Origin: Rhodothermales bacterium
Lineage (GTDB): Bacteria; Bacteroidota; Rhodothermia; Rhodothermales; VXPQ01
Assembly (NCBI GenBank): GCA_022821845.1
Contig: JAJECT010000035.1
Location: 62,001 to 126,000 of the forward strand
Reading direction: 5' to 3'
DNA: 64,000 bases
Shown here: positions 18,239 to 27,232 of the stretch, in pieces
Layout: each line of letters starts with the position of its first letter
Position numbering within the stretch: position 1 is the stretch's first letter
Notes under the pieces: generated by a model
Seen by the model: the letters and a program-made list of their open reading frames with translations, nothing else
Databases searched by the model: none
Told to the model about the DNA's origin: nothing
Position numbers and translations under genes: made by a program

Positions 18239-19399
18239 ATGTATCTCAAGTCGATTCGTCTTACGGATTTTCGCGTACACGAGCGCACCGAATGTACGTT
18301 TGCTCCATCGGTGAATCTCCTGTACGGGCCGAACGGGGCGGGCAAGACGAATATACTGGACGCTATTCATTACGCTTGCCTGTCCAAGGGCTTCGTCGCA
18401 TCGGGGGATCGGTATATCGTACGGCGCGGCGCGAGGCACGCCGAGGTGGAGGGTTCCTTCATAAGCGATGGCGATCGGGATCGCCGGGTACGCATGGCGT
18501 ATGTTCCGGGCGGAGGAAAGCGCATGTTCATTAATGGGGTTCCGCAGGAGAGAGTATCCTCCATAGTCGGGCAATTGCCGGTGGTTTCGTGCGCTCCGCA
18601 GGACTACGTGCTGACTTCCGGAGGGCCCGAGCATCGGCGCCGTTTCATGGACAACCTTCTGTCCCAGCGCGCTCCGTTGTATCTCGATGCGTTGCTCAGG
18701 TTTCGTCGGGCGCTGAAGCAGCGCAACCGCTACCTGGCCGAGACGAAAGGGGGCGGATCGGTTGAGGATGCGGCGATCCTTTCTTCCTGGAACGAACAAC
18801 TCGTCTTGTTCGGGAGCCAGATTGCGGAAACGCGACAAGGTTTTACGGAGGCCTTCGCAGCATATCTTGATCGCGCCTACCAATCCATCGAGTCCGTGGC
18901 GGAAAAACCCACCATGGAATACCAGGGCAATCTCCGCCTTCCCGCATCGGCGACGCTCGAATCCATTCAGTCCGCCTACCGGGACAAACTGGCGGCCGTT
19001 TTCGAGGACGAATGTCGTCGGGGAACCACGCTCGCCGGGCCGCATCTCGACGATCTGGCGTTTCGGCTGGACGATATGCTGGTTCGCCGGTATGCCTCGC
19101 AGGGTCAGCACCGTACGTTCGGCATGGCCCTGAAACTGGCCATGTACGCTTTTTTGCAGGAAAGCGCCGGCGAGCGTCCGATTTTGCTTCTCGACGACGT
19201 ATTCGAACATCTGGATGCGTCCCGCACCGAAGCGTTTCTCGCCTTGCTTCAGTCTGATTCGATCGGACAAACAATCATTTCCGCCACGGATCGCCGTCCT
19301 TTCGATGGGTTGGTTCCGTTCGAAGAGGACCGGCACCAGGCGCTTTTTGTAGAAAGGGGACGGGTGCAGGAGCCGACGCCAGTGCCTGCGGACAGCTAA
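18239..19399 (+). CDS. recF: DNA replication and repair protein RecF
   Basis: RecF is the SMC-like ATPase that helps load RecA at gapped DNA with RecO and RecR. The 386-aa product shows Walker A LLYGPNGAGKTNILDAIHY near residue 30, the ABC signature region (YASQGQHRTFGMALKLA) and Walker B RPILLLDDVFEHLDASR, all in the right order and length. It starts at ATG 18239, 170 bases from the divergent murQ. In many bacteria recF lies in the dnaA-dnaN-recF-gyrB cluster; here it has been separated from those genes but remains beside parS sites. Confidence 0.96.
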   Translation: MYLKSIRLTDFRVHERTECTFAPSVNLLYGPNGAGKTNILDAIHYACLSKGFVASGDRYIVRRGARHAEVEGSFISDGDRDRRVRMAYVPGGGKRMFINGVPQERVSSIVGQLPVVSCAPQDYVLTSGGPEHRRRFMDNLLSQRAPLYLDALLRFRRALKQRNRYLAETKGGGSVEDAAILSSWNEQLVLFGSQIAETRQGFTEAFAAYLDRAYQSIESVAEKPTMEYQGNLRLPASATLESIQSAYRDKLAAVFEDECRRGTTLAGPHLDDLAFRLDDMLVRRYASQGQHRTFGMALKLAMYAFLQESAGERPILLLDDVFEHLDASRTEAFLALLQSDSIGQTIISATDRRPFDGLVPFEEDRHQALFVERGRVQEPTPVPADS

Positions 19400-19421
19400 C
19401 AAGCGTTTGCGAAACACCCAA

Positions 19422-19437
19422 CGTTTCACGTGAAACA
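19422..19437. promoter_or_regulatory. Second parS-like site
   Basis: CGTTTCACGTGAAACA matches the parS 16-mer at 15 of 16 positions; the inner 14 bases are a perfect palindrome. It lies 22 bases after the recF stop and is followed by 60 bases of AT-rich DNA with one imperfect DnaA-box-like word (TGATCCACA, 19445-19453 region). It pairs with the exact site at 17123. Confidence 0.8.
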
Positions 19438-19499
19438 TTCAGATTGATCCACACAAATATTACGTATAAATCTTTATTTAACAATCAATTAACAATTTT

Positions 19500-19970
19500 T
19501 TATGGATGAGCTACGCGCTGCTGGTCCGCCTCGCTTGCCGCGCCGTTTTTGTCTGCGCCGTTGTCCGAAGGGGGAACGATGGTGGCCTCGCCGCCCACGG
19601 CGAGCCGTCCTTTGTAGTAGACGTATACCCGGCTTTTGACGTGTTTCCGTTTTTCGATCTTTTCGCTGATCTTGATTTCTACCGTGATTTCCGATCCTAC
19701 GGGGACAGGGCGCAGGAAACGGCAGGAGATGGAGGCGGCAATGCAACCGTGGCCCGGAAAATCCCGCCCCAGCACCTTGGAAATGATGCCCAGAAGCAGA
19801 ATGCCGTGCACGATCGGTTTTTCGAACTGCGTTGTGGCGGCGTATTCGGGACTCACATGGATTGGATTGTCGTCTCCGGTAAGGTCTGCGAACGTTTGCA
19901 CGTCCTCCACAGACAAAAAGCGCGTGGTTGAAAAGGAGTCGCCTATGTTTATTTTCTCGTACGTATTCAT
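19500..19970 (-). CDS. MaoC-like (R)-specific enoyl-hydratase family protein
   Basis: MaoC hydratases have a hot-dog fold and hydrate trans-2-enoyl-CoA or related thioesters. The start at 19970 gives 156 aa (MNTYEKINIGDSFSTTRFLS), which fits family length. The frame extends further upstream, but that part has no family character. The catalytic signature is present as TGDDNPIHVSPEYA (Asp and His at residues 34 and 38), followed by KPIVHGILLLGIISKVLG. The C-terminus after VPPSDN is a short polar tail. It is convergent with recF and likely monocistronic. The acyl substrate is unknown. Confidence 0.88.
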   Translation of the reverse strand: MNTYEKINIGDSFSTTRFLSVEDVQTFADLTGDDNPIHVSPEYAATTQFEKPIVHGILLLGIISKVLGRDFPGHGCIAASISCRFLRPVPVGSEITVEIKISEKIEKRKHVKSRVYVYYKGRLAVGGEATIVPPSDNGADKNGAASEADQQRVAHP

Positions 19971-20189
19971 TCTGAAGGGCCGTTTTAAGGCGGGCGCGCA
20001 TGGGGTTTGATTCGCCCGCAGCGTTGGTTTGCAGCAAACCTGCAATATAATGAATCGGCGGCGACAATTGAAATCGCATCGCTTGGCGTCCTTGCCCTCG
20101 CCATGCGGAACCAATCCTCCTAAATTCCTGTTTTTCACGCGCGTCGTATGGACTTGGTCGCCCGGCGCGTTCTCTGATCCCTACGGTCT

Positions 20190-21518
20190 GTGCCTTCGTC
20201 TTCCAAAAGAGTTCTTCTGCTGGCGCCGTACTTTTTGCCTCGCCGCCGCGTGGGGTCCATGCGCCCGTTCCGGTTCGCCATTCATCTGCGCGAATTCGGC
20301 TGGGAACCGACCGTGATGACCATTCCCTTTCCGGGAGGGAGCCTCACCGATAAGGAAGCGCGTTTGTTGAAGGACGTTCGCGTCCTGAACATTGCGTCGC
20401 CCATAGACCGCACGTTTCGGTCCGAGAGCCACCTGGGCGCGCCGCCGGGCATGGGAGGCAGGCCTCCTCGGGGCGCGCCGGCCCCATGGATCGCTGCGCT
20501 GGATCGGCAATTTCCCATAGATAGCTGGCTTCCGCTGTTCGTCGCAAAATTCAGGACGATGCTGCGGCAGGCGGCCGAGGTCGATCCGCACGTCGTTTGG
20601 GCTACCGGCAACCCCTGGTCCGCGCTGATGGCGGGGCGGCGCTTGAGCAAGCGGCTCGGCGTCCCGTACATTGCGGATTTTCGCGACCCCTGGACGTTGT
20701 CCGAGGCGCCCGTCCGGCAAAAATGGCCCTGGGTGCAGCGGATCGATGCGCGGGCGGAACGCCGCGTAGTGGCTGGCGCGGACGTACTCATGTTTCAAAC
20801 CCGGCGCATGGCCGATGCATACGGGGAACATTATGCGGAACTCGCCCCCAGAAATGTCGTCGTCGGCAACAGTTTCGATCCGGATGTTTTCAACGATCCC
20901 ATTTCGGTGGAGGGCCGTTTCGACAGGGAGGATGCGTCTTCGGGCCCCTCGTCCATATTGCGGATCGGTTTTTTCGGGCGTTTTCGCGCCATATCGCCCG
21001 CCGCGCCCATTATCGACGCGCTGGTCGAACTTCGGAGGCGGCGCCCCGCACTCCTTGAGCGCATTCGCATACATTCATTCGGGCCGCTCTCCGCGACCGA
21101 CGCGGCGCAAGCGCGCGCGCATGGGCTTGAGGGACAGTTCGCATGCGAGGACATTGTTCCGCTCGAACAGGCGCTTTCCACGCTTCGCCGGTTCGATCTT
21201 TTGCTTGTAATCGCCGATGTGCATCCCCGGCACGTCATTCCCGCAAAGATTTTCGAATATCTTGTGGCGGGGCGCCCCATCCTTTCGCTCTCGACGAATC
21301 TGGAAGTGGAGGAACTGCTTCGGCGTACGGGCGCCGGGGTGCAAATAGAGGATACGCCCGCGGCGGCGCGCCTTTTGACGGATTGCCTCCGCGCCTGCGA
21401 AGCCGGGCGTCCGCTTCCGGTCCCGTTCGATCCGAAACCCGAAGAAATCATGCGGCACGATGCGCGGACGACCACGCGCGCCCTTGCCCGTACGCTCGAC
21501 AGCCTGACGGGCCGGTAG
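20190..21518 (+). CDS. Glycosyltransferase family 4-like protein
   Basis: The 442-aa product begins at GTG 20190 (KRVLLLAPYFLPRRRVGSMR), typical of a GT-B N-terminal Rossmann half that binds the acceptor. The mid part has YIADFRDPWTLSEAP, a segment often seen in GT4 enzymes of surface polysaccharide synthesis. The C-terminal donor-binding half has IGFFGRF, and near the end VIPAKIFEYLVAGRPILSLS with the conserved acidic residue. It is followed after 2 bases by a polytopic membrane protein, so the two are probably one unit acting on a lipid-linked or exported glycan. The sugar is unknown. Confidence 0.85.
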   Translation: MPSSSKRVLLLAPYFLPRRRVGSMRPFRFAIHLREFGWEPTVMTIPFPGGSLTDKEARLLKDVRVLNIASPIDRTFRSESHLGAPPGMGGRPPRGAPAPWIAALDRQFPIDSWLPLFVAKFRTMLRQAAEVDPHVVWATGNPWSALMAGRRLSKRLGVPYIADFRDPWTLSEAPVRQKWPWVQRIDARAERRVVAGADVLMFQTRRMADAYGEHYAELAPRNVVVGNSFDPDVFNDPISVEGRFDREDASSGPSSILRIGFFGRFRAISPAAPIIDALVELRRRRPALLERIRIHSFGPLSATDAAQARAHGLEGQFACEDIVPLEQALSTLRRFDLLLVIADVHPRHVIPAKIFEYLVAGRPILSLSTNLEVEELLRRTGAGVQIEDTPAAARLLTDCLRACEAGRPLPVPFDPKPEEIMRHDARTTTRALARTLDSLTGR

Positions 21519-21520
21519 CC

Positions 21521-22579
21521 ATGCCTCTTGTTCCTTTTGCGAAACGTTTTTTCGAGCGCCTGCGGACCTTCGCCGCGACGGACGCCGGCAAACGGCTGGC
21601 GGGCGCGCTGCGCGGCCTTTTTTTCGTGGCGATCATTGGCGTGCTCATTTATCAGATCGGGAAAATAGGGTGGGATCGTTTGCTGCGATCGCTTCCGTCC
21701 GAACCGGCGTTTTATGTGTTGCTGCTCGCCATGTATTTTCTGCTCCCCGTTACGGAGGCCATGATTTACGGGCGGTTCTGGTCGCTGCGTCCCTGGCAAT
21801 GCATTGCCGTGATGATCCGCAAACGGGTGTTGAACATGGACGTAATCGGCTATTCCGGGGAAGTGTACCTGTTTATGTGGGCGAAGGACCGCGTGCAGCG
21901 TACGCGCAAGGCCGTCATGGGCGTCATCAAGGATAACCTGATCGTTACCTCGGCCTCTTCGCTGATTTCCGCTTTGCTCCTTATAGCGGGCCTGGTCCTT
22001 TCCGGTCAATTCGCGCTCGATCAGATCGTCGAACTGCCCGGCCCGCTGTACGCAGGCCTTGGCGTACTGGTTTCTGTGTTCGTTGGCGTGCTCGCCTACC
22101 GCTTTCGGCACGAGATTTTCCTGCTTTCCCGTCGTACGCTGGCTATCCTGCTGGCCGCGCACGTGTCCCGTTTTCTGGTGGGGTACGCGCTGCTGGTCGC
22201 GGCCTGGCGGGTGGTGCTTCCGGACGTTTCGTTCGAGACATGGGCCATACTGCTCGTGGTCCTGGTCGTAATCAACAGAATGCCGTTCGTACCCTCAAGC
22301 GATCTGGTATTCGCCAGCGCGGGCGCAAGCATTGCGCCGTACCTGGACGCGCCGGCGGCCGCGGTGGTTGGCATGCTTCTTGTCCGTAGCGCCGTGGATC
22401 GCTTCCTCAGCCTGTTGTTCTTCGTTTCGAGCGCCTGGTGGGAGCGTCGTCGCGGGCAAACCCTGACTTCGGCGCCGGACGATGCCCTGCTCGCGGAATG
22501 GGCCGGGCAATCCGGCGATCCAGATCGGGCGGAAGGGGAAACATCCCGGGACGCGCAGCCAACGCAAACGCCGAATTAA
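21521..22579 (+). CDS. Polytopic membrane protein, lysylphosphatidylglycerol synthase TM-like (flippase-type)
   Basis: The 352-aa protein has seven or so hydrophobic segments (LFFVAIIGVLIYQIGKIG; AFYVLLLAMYFLLPV; LISALLLIAGLVLSG; GLGVLVSVFVGVLAYR; WAILLVVLVVIN and others). The overall pattern suggests the LPG_synthase_TM/UPF0104 family, members of which accompany glycosyltransferases and may move lipid intermediates. The true start is the ATG at 21521 right after the glycosyltransferase stop; the longer open frame upstream overlaps that gene. The tail is polar and cytoplasmic-like. The family assignment is moderate, and the role comes from context. Confidence 0.7.
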   Translation: MPLVPFAKRFFERLRTFAATDAGKRLAGALRGLFFVAIIGVLIYQIGKIGWDRLLRSLPSEPAFYVLLLAMYFLLPVTEAMIYGRFWSLRPWQCIAVMIRKRVLNMDVIGYSGEVYLFMWAKDRVQRTRKAVMGVIKDNLIVTSASSLISALLLIAGLVLSGQFALDQIVELPGPLYAGLGVLVSVFVGVLAYRFRHEIFLLSRRTLAILLAAHVSRFLVGYALLVAAWRVVLPDVSFETWAILLVVLVVINRMPFVPSSDLVFASAGASIAPYLDAPAAAVVGMLLVRSAVDRFLSLLFFVSSAWWERRRGQTLTSAPDDALLAEWAGQSGDPDRAEGETSRDAQPTQTPN

Positions 22580-22796
22580 CCTTTAATTCATTAAAAATAA
22601 ACAAAAACGGAACACTTTTTGCTATAAAACCGACAATATAATTCTTGCAGCCTGCTTCGGACGCCCGCGGCTCCGTTCGCCAGCGCCGCGCAACCCTCGT
22701 ACTTCGCAGTTATCTCATAGCCGACGGCGCCATGCGTTCCCCGAAATCGAACAAGCCGGCCGGATATTCCAGACGAATTTCAACGAATACCCTGTT
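22580..22796 (+). other. AT-rich intergenic region with likely promoter for the DUF3047-RND operon
   Basis: The first 60 bases are AT-rich (TTTAATTCATTAAAAATAAA, then TTTTTGCTATAAAACC). The rest is GC-rich with no convincing gene. It precedes two coupled genes and probably holds their promoter. No RNA gene was seen. Confidence 0.35.
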
Positions 22797-23510
22797 ATGC
22801 CCGGCATGAATTTGCTTTTTTCCGTCGTTGGACTGTTGCTGATCTTCGGCGCGCCGCCGTCCTCTGCCGCGCCGCCGGACACCACTGTCGTGCTGGAGAA
22901 CTTCGAAGCGGAGGTCGAGGGCAGCTTGCCTGCTGCGTGGCGCTTCTTTTCCCGGTCGAAACGCCGTTTCGAGGCGCCGGATCGGCTTATGAACGCCTCG
23001 GGAAGGTTTGTCGTGATGCGGGAAGACGGCAATCATTTTTTGCGCGCCTACACGTCGGGGTCGGCGCGGCGCATTTCCTTGCCGGGCGATACGTTCGATT
23101 GGGACTTGTCGTCGTTGCCCCGCCTGCAATGGATGTGGCGGGCCCATCGCTTGCCCGAGGGCGCCCGCGAGGATCGGGTCAACGATTCCGGCGCGGCGGT
23201 CTATGTGTCCTTTGCGAAAACCGACTGGCTGGGACGTCCGCGCAGCATAAAATACGTGTATAGCACGGGGTTGCCCCCGGAATCCGTGGTTTCCACCGGC
23301 AACGTAAAGATTCTGGTGGCTTCCAGCGGCCTGGATGAAACAGGCGAGTGGGTGCAGGTTGCGCGCAATGTGGCGGAGGACTATCGGAAGATATTCGGCT
23401 CGGAGCCGCCGAACGCCCCCATGACCATTACGCTCTGGAGCGATTCGGACAATACGGAGTCTGTAGCGGAAGTCGATTTTGACAACATCATGCTTGCGGG
23501 TTCGCCATGA
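22797..23510 (+). CDS. Secreted DUF3047-like protein
   Basis: The 237-aa product has an N-terminal signal peptide (MNLLFSVVGLLLIFGAPPSSA). The globular part matches the style of DUF3047 proteins (VVLENFEAE near the start; RLQWMWRAHRLPEGARED; AAVYVSFAKTDWLGRPRSIK; WVQVARNVAEDYRKIFG; DFDNIMLAGSP at the end). It is probably periplasmic, with a jelly-roll-like fold. The function is unknown. Its stop overlaps the start of the RND transporter by 4 bases (ATGA), so they are translationally coupled and likely cooperate. Two close ATGs (22797 and 22806) could serve as start. Confidence 0.75.
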   Translation: MPGMNLLFSVVGLLLIFGAPPSSAAPPDTTVVLENFEAEVEGSLPAAWRFFSRSKRRFEAPDRLMNASGRFVVMREDGNHFLRAYTSGSARRISLPGDTFDWDLSSLPRLQWMWRAHRLPEGAREDRVNDSGAAVYVSFAKTDWLGRPRSIKYVYSTGLPPESVVSTGNVKILVASSGLDETGEWVQVARNVAEDYRKIFGSEPPNAPMTITLWSDSDNTESVAEVDFDNIMLAGSP

Positions 23511-26041
23511 GTCGTTTCTCCGGCGCGTTGCGCGTCTTTATCCGGTTGGCGGTTCGACAAGCCTGGGCCGTGGCGCTGCTCGCGCTTGTCCTTTCCGCGG
23601 CGGGTTTCTGGTTTGCCCGGCAACTTCGCATTGATACGGATTTTTCCAACCTGGTTCCGAGCGCGTATCCGAGCGTACAGGCCCTGGAGGCGCTCCGCGA
23701 AACCGTAGGAAGCGAAGCCACCGTAGACGTGGCGATCACGAGTCCGTCGTTCGAGGCCAACAAGGCCTTTGCCGAAGCGCTGATTCCCCGGGCGCTTGCG
23801 CTGGCGTCGGCGCCGGGGGCCGAACCCTACCTGAACCGGGTGGATTTCGAGAAGGATACGGCGTTCCTGGAAGAAAACGCGCTCTATTTCGCGACCTGGG
23901 CCGAACTGGACAGCCTGGAATCGTACCTTCGCGACGAGATCCGCGAGGCGAAGCTCGAGGCCAATCCGTTTTTCTTCGATCTGGACGACGAGGAGGACGA
24001 AACTGCGGGCGGGGCTGCGTACGATCCCGCCCGCGACCTGCAGGAAGTGTACGATCATATTGTCGGGAAGCGCTATCCGGTCAACGAGGACAGTACGATC
24101 ATGGCGCTCCGGTTCTATCCGAGCGGTTCGCAGACGGACATCGGATTCATCGAGGCGTTGTACGGCGACCTGGATGCGCTCGTCGCCGAACTCGATCCCG
24201 CTGCCTGGCACCCGGAAATGCAGGTGGTTCCGGCGGGGCGCTTGCTGCGGCAGCTCGTGGAAGTGCGGACGATTTCCGACGACGTGCTTGGCTCGTTCGC
24301 CGCGGGGGTAACGGCGGTCCTGTTGCTTGTGGTGGGATATTTCTTCTACAAGGGATATACGGCGCGCGCAGGCCATCGCTTTTCTCGCCGCGCCCTGGGC
24401 GCGCAGCTGGTTCGCATTCCGGTGCTGGCTTGTCTGATCGGGGCGCCGCTCCTGATGAGCCTTTGCTGGACGCTGGGCGTGGCCTGGTTCGCGTTCGGAA
24501 TGCTCAATCTGATGACGTCTACGCTCGGGCTGGTGCTGTTTGGCCTCGGGATCGACTACGGCATCCATTTTTACGCCCGCTACACGGAAGAGCGCAGCCT
24601 GGGCCATGCGCCGGCGGACGCGGCGGAAATCACCTTCCTGAGCACGGGGAAGGCGATTGCGCTGGGCGCTTTCACCACGGCGGCGGCCCTGTACGTATTG
24701 TCCGCCGCGGATTTTCGGGGCTTCAGCGAATTCGGTTTTATCGCCGGCACGGGCATTCTTTTCGCCATGGGGGCGATGACGGTCGTCGCGCCGGCGCTTC
24801 TGGTGCTTTGCGAGCGGTATCGCCTGCTGGATTTTTCCGGAATCGAGACAGAGGGCGGGGATCGGGCGCCCCGGCGAGGGCATGGCAGAATCCCGGGCGC
24901 GAAGGGCCTGGCGCTGGGCAGCGCGGCGCTGATGGTCGCCGCGCTTGCATTGCTTCCGAGCGTGGGTTTCCAGTATGATTTCGGGGCGCTCGAACCGGTG
25001 TACGAAACGTACGACGCCAAACGGAATCTTATCCGCGCGGTATATCCGTCGAGAGGACGCAACCCGGCCTATGTGCTCGTGGACGATCCGGCGGAAGCGC
25101 CTGCGGTGCAGGAGGCGGTCGAGCGGCATGCCCGCGCGGACACGCTGTCGCCCACCATCGACCGGGTGGAAACGCTTCAGGAGCGGTTTCCCATGGCCGC
25201 TGCGGAGCAACGGCGCAAACTGGACCGGATCGCCGAAATCCGCGCGCTGTTTGCGGATCCGTTCTTGCCAATCGACGAGGACGAAGGTCTTGCGCGTGCG
25301 GAGCGGGCCGCGGGCACGACCGAGCCGCTTGCGATAGAACAGCTTCCCGAAAGCATTCGCAACCGGTTTCTGTCCAAGACGGGCGAACTGGGAGGCTTCG
25401 TGGTGATCTATCCTTCGGTGGGGCTTGCCGACGGGCGGGCCTCCATGGCGTTCGCCGACGACGTGGGAAAGATCGTTACGGAAGACGGGAGTACGTACTA
25501 CGCGGGGTCTCCGTCCATCGTGGCGGCGGACATGCTCCGGCTGATGCGGCGCGACGCGCCCTGGATGATGGCGGGCGCCTTGCTGATGGTGATCCTGCTC
25601 ATGTGGATCAATTTTCGTTCGGCGCGGTGGGTTGCGCTGGCGACGGCGCCGCTGGCGGTAGGCGTCTTATGGATGCTGCTGGCGATGGAAGTCGCGGGTC
25701 TTCAGCTCAATTTCTATAACATGATCGTGCTTCCCGCCATTCTGGGCATCGGGAACGACGCGGGCGTGCACCTGATTCATCGCTACCGGGAGGAAGGGCC
25801 TGGCTCCATCCGGCATGTGCTTCGGTACACCGGCGAGCATATCGCCATGGGATCCTTCACCACCATGATAGGATTCGCGGGATTGCTGCTCAGTTTTCAT
25901 CCCGGACTGCACTCGATCGGGGAGTTGGCCGTGGCGGGCATCGGGGCTACGCTGCTTGCCGCGCTCTTCTTTTTGCCGGCGATGTTGCAATGGCTGGAAG
26001 ATCGCCAGGGTTCCGCGGCGGGCGAGGCGGGCGCGTCGTAA
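23507..26041 (+). CDS. RND superfamily (MMPL-type) membrane transporter
   Basis: The 844-aa protein has the twofold RND layout. TM1 (WAVALLALVLSAAGFWFARQ) is followed by a large periplasmic loop, then a block of five helices including LMTSTLGLVLFGLGIDYGIH. A second half repeats this (VALATAPLAVGVLWMLLAM; NMIVLPAILGIGNDAGVHLI). The GIDYGIHF and GIGNDAGVHLIHRY pairs are the typical proton-relay helix motifs. Relatives include MMPL and HpnN proteins that move lipids or hopanoids. Coupling to the secreted DUF3047 protein suggests export of a hydrophobic compound, but the substrate is unknown. Confidence 0.88.
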   Translation: MSRFSGALRVFIRLAVRQAWAVALLALVLSAAGFWFARQLRIDTDFSNLVPSAYPSVQALEALRETVGSEATVDVAITSPSFEANKAFAEALIPRALALASAPGAEPYLNRVDFEKDTAFLEENALYFATWAELDSLESYLRDEIREAKLEANPFFFDLDDEEDETAGGAAYDPARDLQEVYDHIVGKRYPVNEDSTIMALRFYPSGSQTDIGFIEALYGDLDALVAELDPAAWHPEMQVVPAGRLLRQLVEVRTISDDVLGSFAAGVTAVLLLVVGYFFYKGYTARAGHRFSRRALGAQLVRIPVLACLIGAPLLMSLCWTLGVAWFAFGMLNLMTSTLGLVLFGLGIDYGIHFYARYTEERSLGHAPADAAEITFLSTGKAIALGAFTTAAALYVLSAADFRGFSEFGFIAGTGILFAMGAMTVVAPALLVLCERYRLLDFSGIETEGGDRAPRRGHGRIPGAKGLALGSAALMVAALALLPSVGFQYDFGALEPVYETYDAKRNLIRAVYPSRGRNPAYVLVDDPAEAPAVQEAVERHARADTLSPTIDRVETLQERFPMAAAEQRRKLDRIAEIRALFADPFLPIDEDEGLARAERAAGTTEPLAIEQLPESIRNRFLSKTGELGGFVVIYPSVGLADGRASMAFADDVGKIVTEDGSTYYAGSPSIVAADMLRLMRRDAPWMMAGALLMVILLMWINFRSARWVALATAPLAVGVLWMLLAMEVAGLQLNFYNMIVLPAILGIGNDAGVHLIHRYREEGPGSIRHVLRYTGEHIAMGSFTTMIGFAGLLLSFHPGLHSIGELAVAGIGATLLAALFFLPAMLQWLEDRQGSAAGEAGAS

Positions 26042-26049
26042 CCGGCGTT

Positions 26050-27213
26050 TCACGAAGCCTTGCGCCGCCGGGAAGCGCAGGTTTTAAGGACGTTCAGATA
26101 CTTTTCCGCCGTTTCGCGCCATCCGAAGCGCTCCAGCACATGGCTTGCGGCGCCCTTGCGGGCCGCTTCGAGCATATCCGGTTCGCGGCGATACGCCAGG
26201 ATGGCTTCGCAAAAGGCCGCCGCGTCCCCGGATCGGACCAGTCGTCCGTTTCGCCCGTCCTCGACGACGTCCGCAATGCCTTCGATATTCGCGCCGACGG
26301 TGGGAAGGCCGCACAATCCTGCTTCCAGCATCACCACGCCGAACCCTTCCATATCCCCCGGAACGGGTACATTGGGCATGACGAAGAGATCGGCGGCGCG
26401 GTACATTCCTTCCAGTTCCTTGTGGGTCAGCCGACCGAGGAGCCGTACGCGACGCGCGACGCCGGACCGATCTGCGGCGGCAAGAATGCGTTCGGCTTCC
26501 GGCCCTTCCCCGGCCAGCCAGTAATGCACGTCCTCGGGCAGTCGGGGCAGGACCTGTTCGACGAACCAGGCGAACCCTTTTCGTTTTACCTGTCGCCCTG
26601 CGCTGCACAGAAGCAGGATATTTTCGCTTCGCCGCCCGGCGGCGTTTTTTGGCGCGCCAAATCGTTCGAACAGCATGGCGCGCGCTGCCTCCCGGGGCCA
26701 GTCCGACCCGAAGCGGTCCGGCGAGACGCCATTGGGCACCACATGCAACTTCGTCGCCGCCAGCCCGCGTTCGAGACAGGCCGCCCCCGTGGCGCGGCTG
26801 ACGGGAAATACGGCGTCCAGCGCAGAGAATATGCGCGGCGCCAGCCATTGGTACGGGGCCGAAGGCAGGGTGGCGTCCCGTCCGTGTACGATGGCGGCCG
26901 AGGCAACCCCGTGCTTGCGAAGCGTGCCTTGCAACAGCGGCGCGAGCGACGCCGTCACCATGGAGGAGAAGAGCACGGCGTCTACGCTGCCGCGCCGCGC
27001 CGCCGCGGCGATCCGGAACAGACTCGATCCCAGAAACAGGCCTGCCCGGACATGGGTCCAGCGCCACGAGGCGCGCAGGATGACCGGTTCGATGCGTACG
27101 TCGCACTTGAGCAGGGCGTGGTGCAAATCCGTTGCGACGCGCTGCATGCCCCCGATATTCGCAAGGGGCCGGTTCTTTGGAGGAAAGGAATGGGAAACGT
27201 AAAGGATGCGCAA
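26050..27213 (-). CDS. Glycosyltransferase family 4
   Basis: The 387-aa GT-B enzyme starts ILYVSHSFPPKNRPLANIGG, a common GT4 opening with an acceptor loop. The second Rossmann half carries AGRQVKRKGFAWFVEQVLPR and the E-x7-E type donor motif in EGFGVVMLEAGLCGLPTVGA. A C-terminal helix returns to the N-domain. It lies 19 bases downstream of another GT4 on the same strand and probably shares its transcript. The product is likely a glycolipid or surface glycan; the donor sugar cannot be read from sequence. Confidence 0.9.
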   Translation of the reverse strand: MRILYVSHSFPPKNRPLANIGGMQRVATDLHHALLKCDVRIEPVILRASWRWTHVRAGLFLGSSLFRIAAAARRGSVDAVLFSSMVTASLAPLLQGTLRKHGVASAAIVHGRDATLPSAPYQWLAPRIFSALDAVFPVSRATGAACLERGLAATKLHVVPNGVSPDRFGSDWPREAARAMLFERFGAPKNAAGRRSENILLLCSAGRQVKRKGFAWFVEQVLPRLPEDVHYWLAGEGPEAERILAAADRSGVARRVRLLGRLTHKELEGMYRAADLFVMPNVPVPGDMEGFGVVMLEAGLCGLPTVGANIEGIADVVEDGRNGRLVRSGDAAAFCEAILAYRREPDMLEAARKGAASHVLERFGWRETAEKYLNVLKTCASRRRKAS

Positions 27214-27232
27214 GACGCTACGGGATACGGCC

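Noticed and set aside
19438-19499. Replication origin after the second parS site
   Set aside because: AT-rich, but with only one imperfect DnaA-box-like word and no cluster; insufficient for an oriC call.
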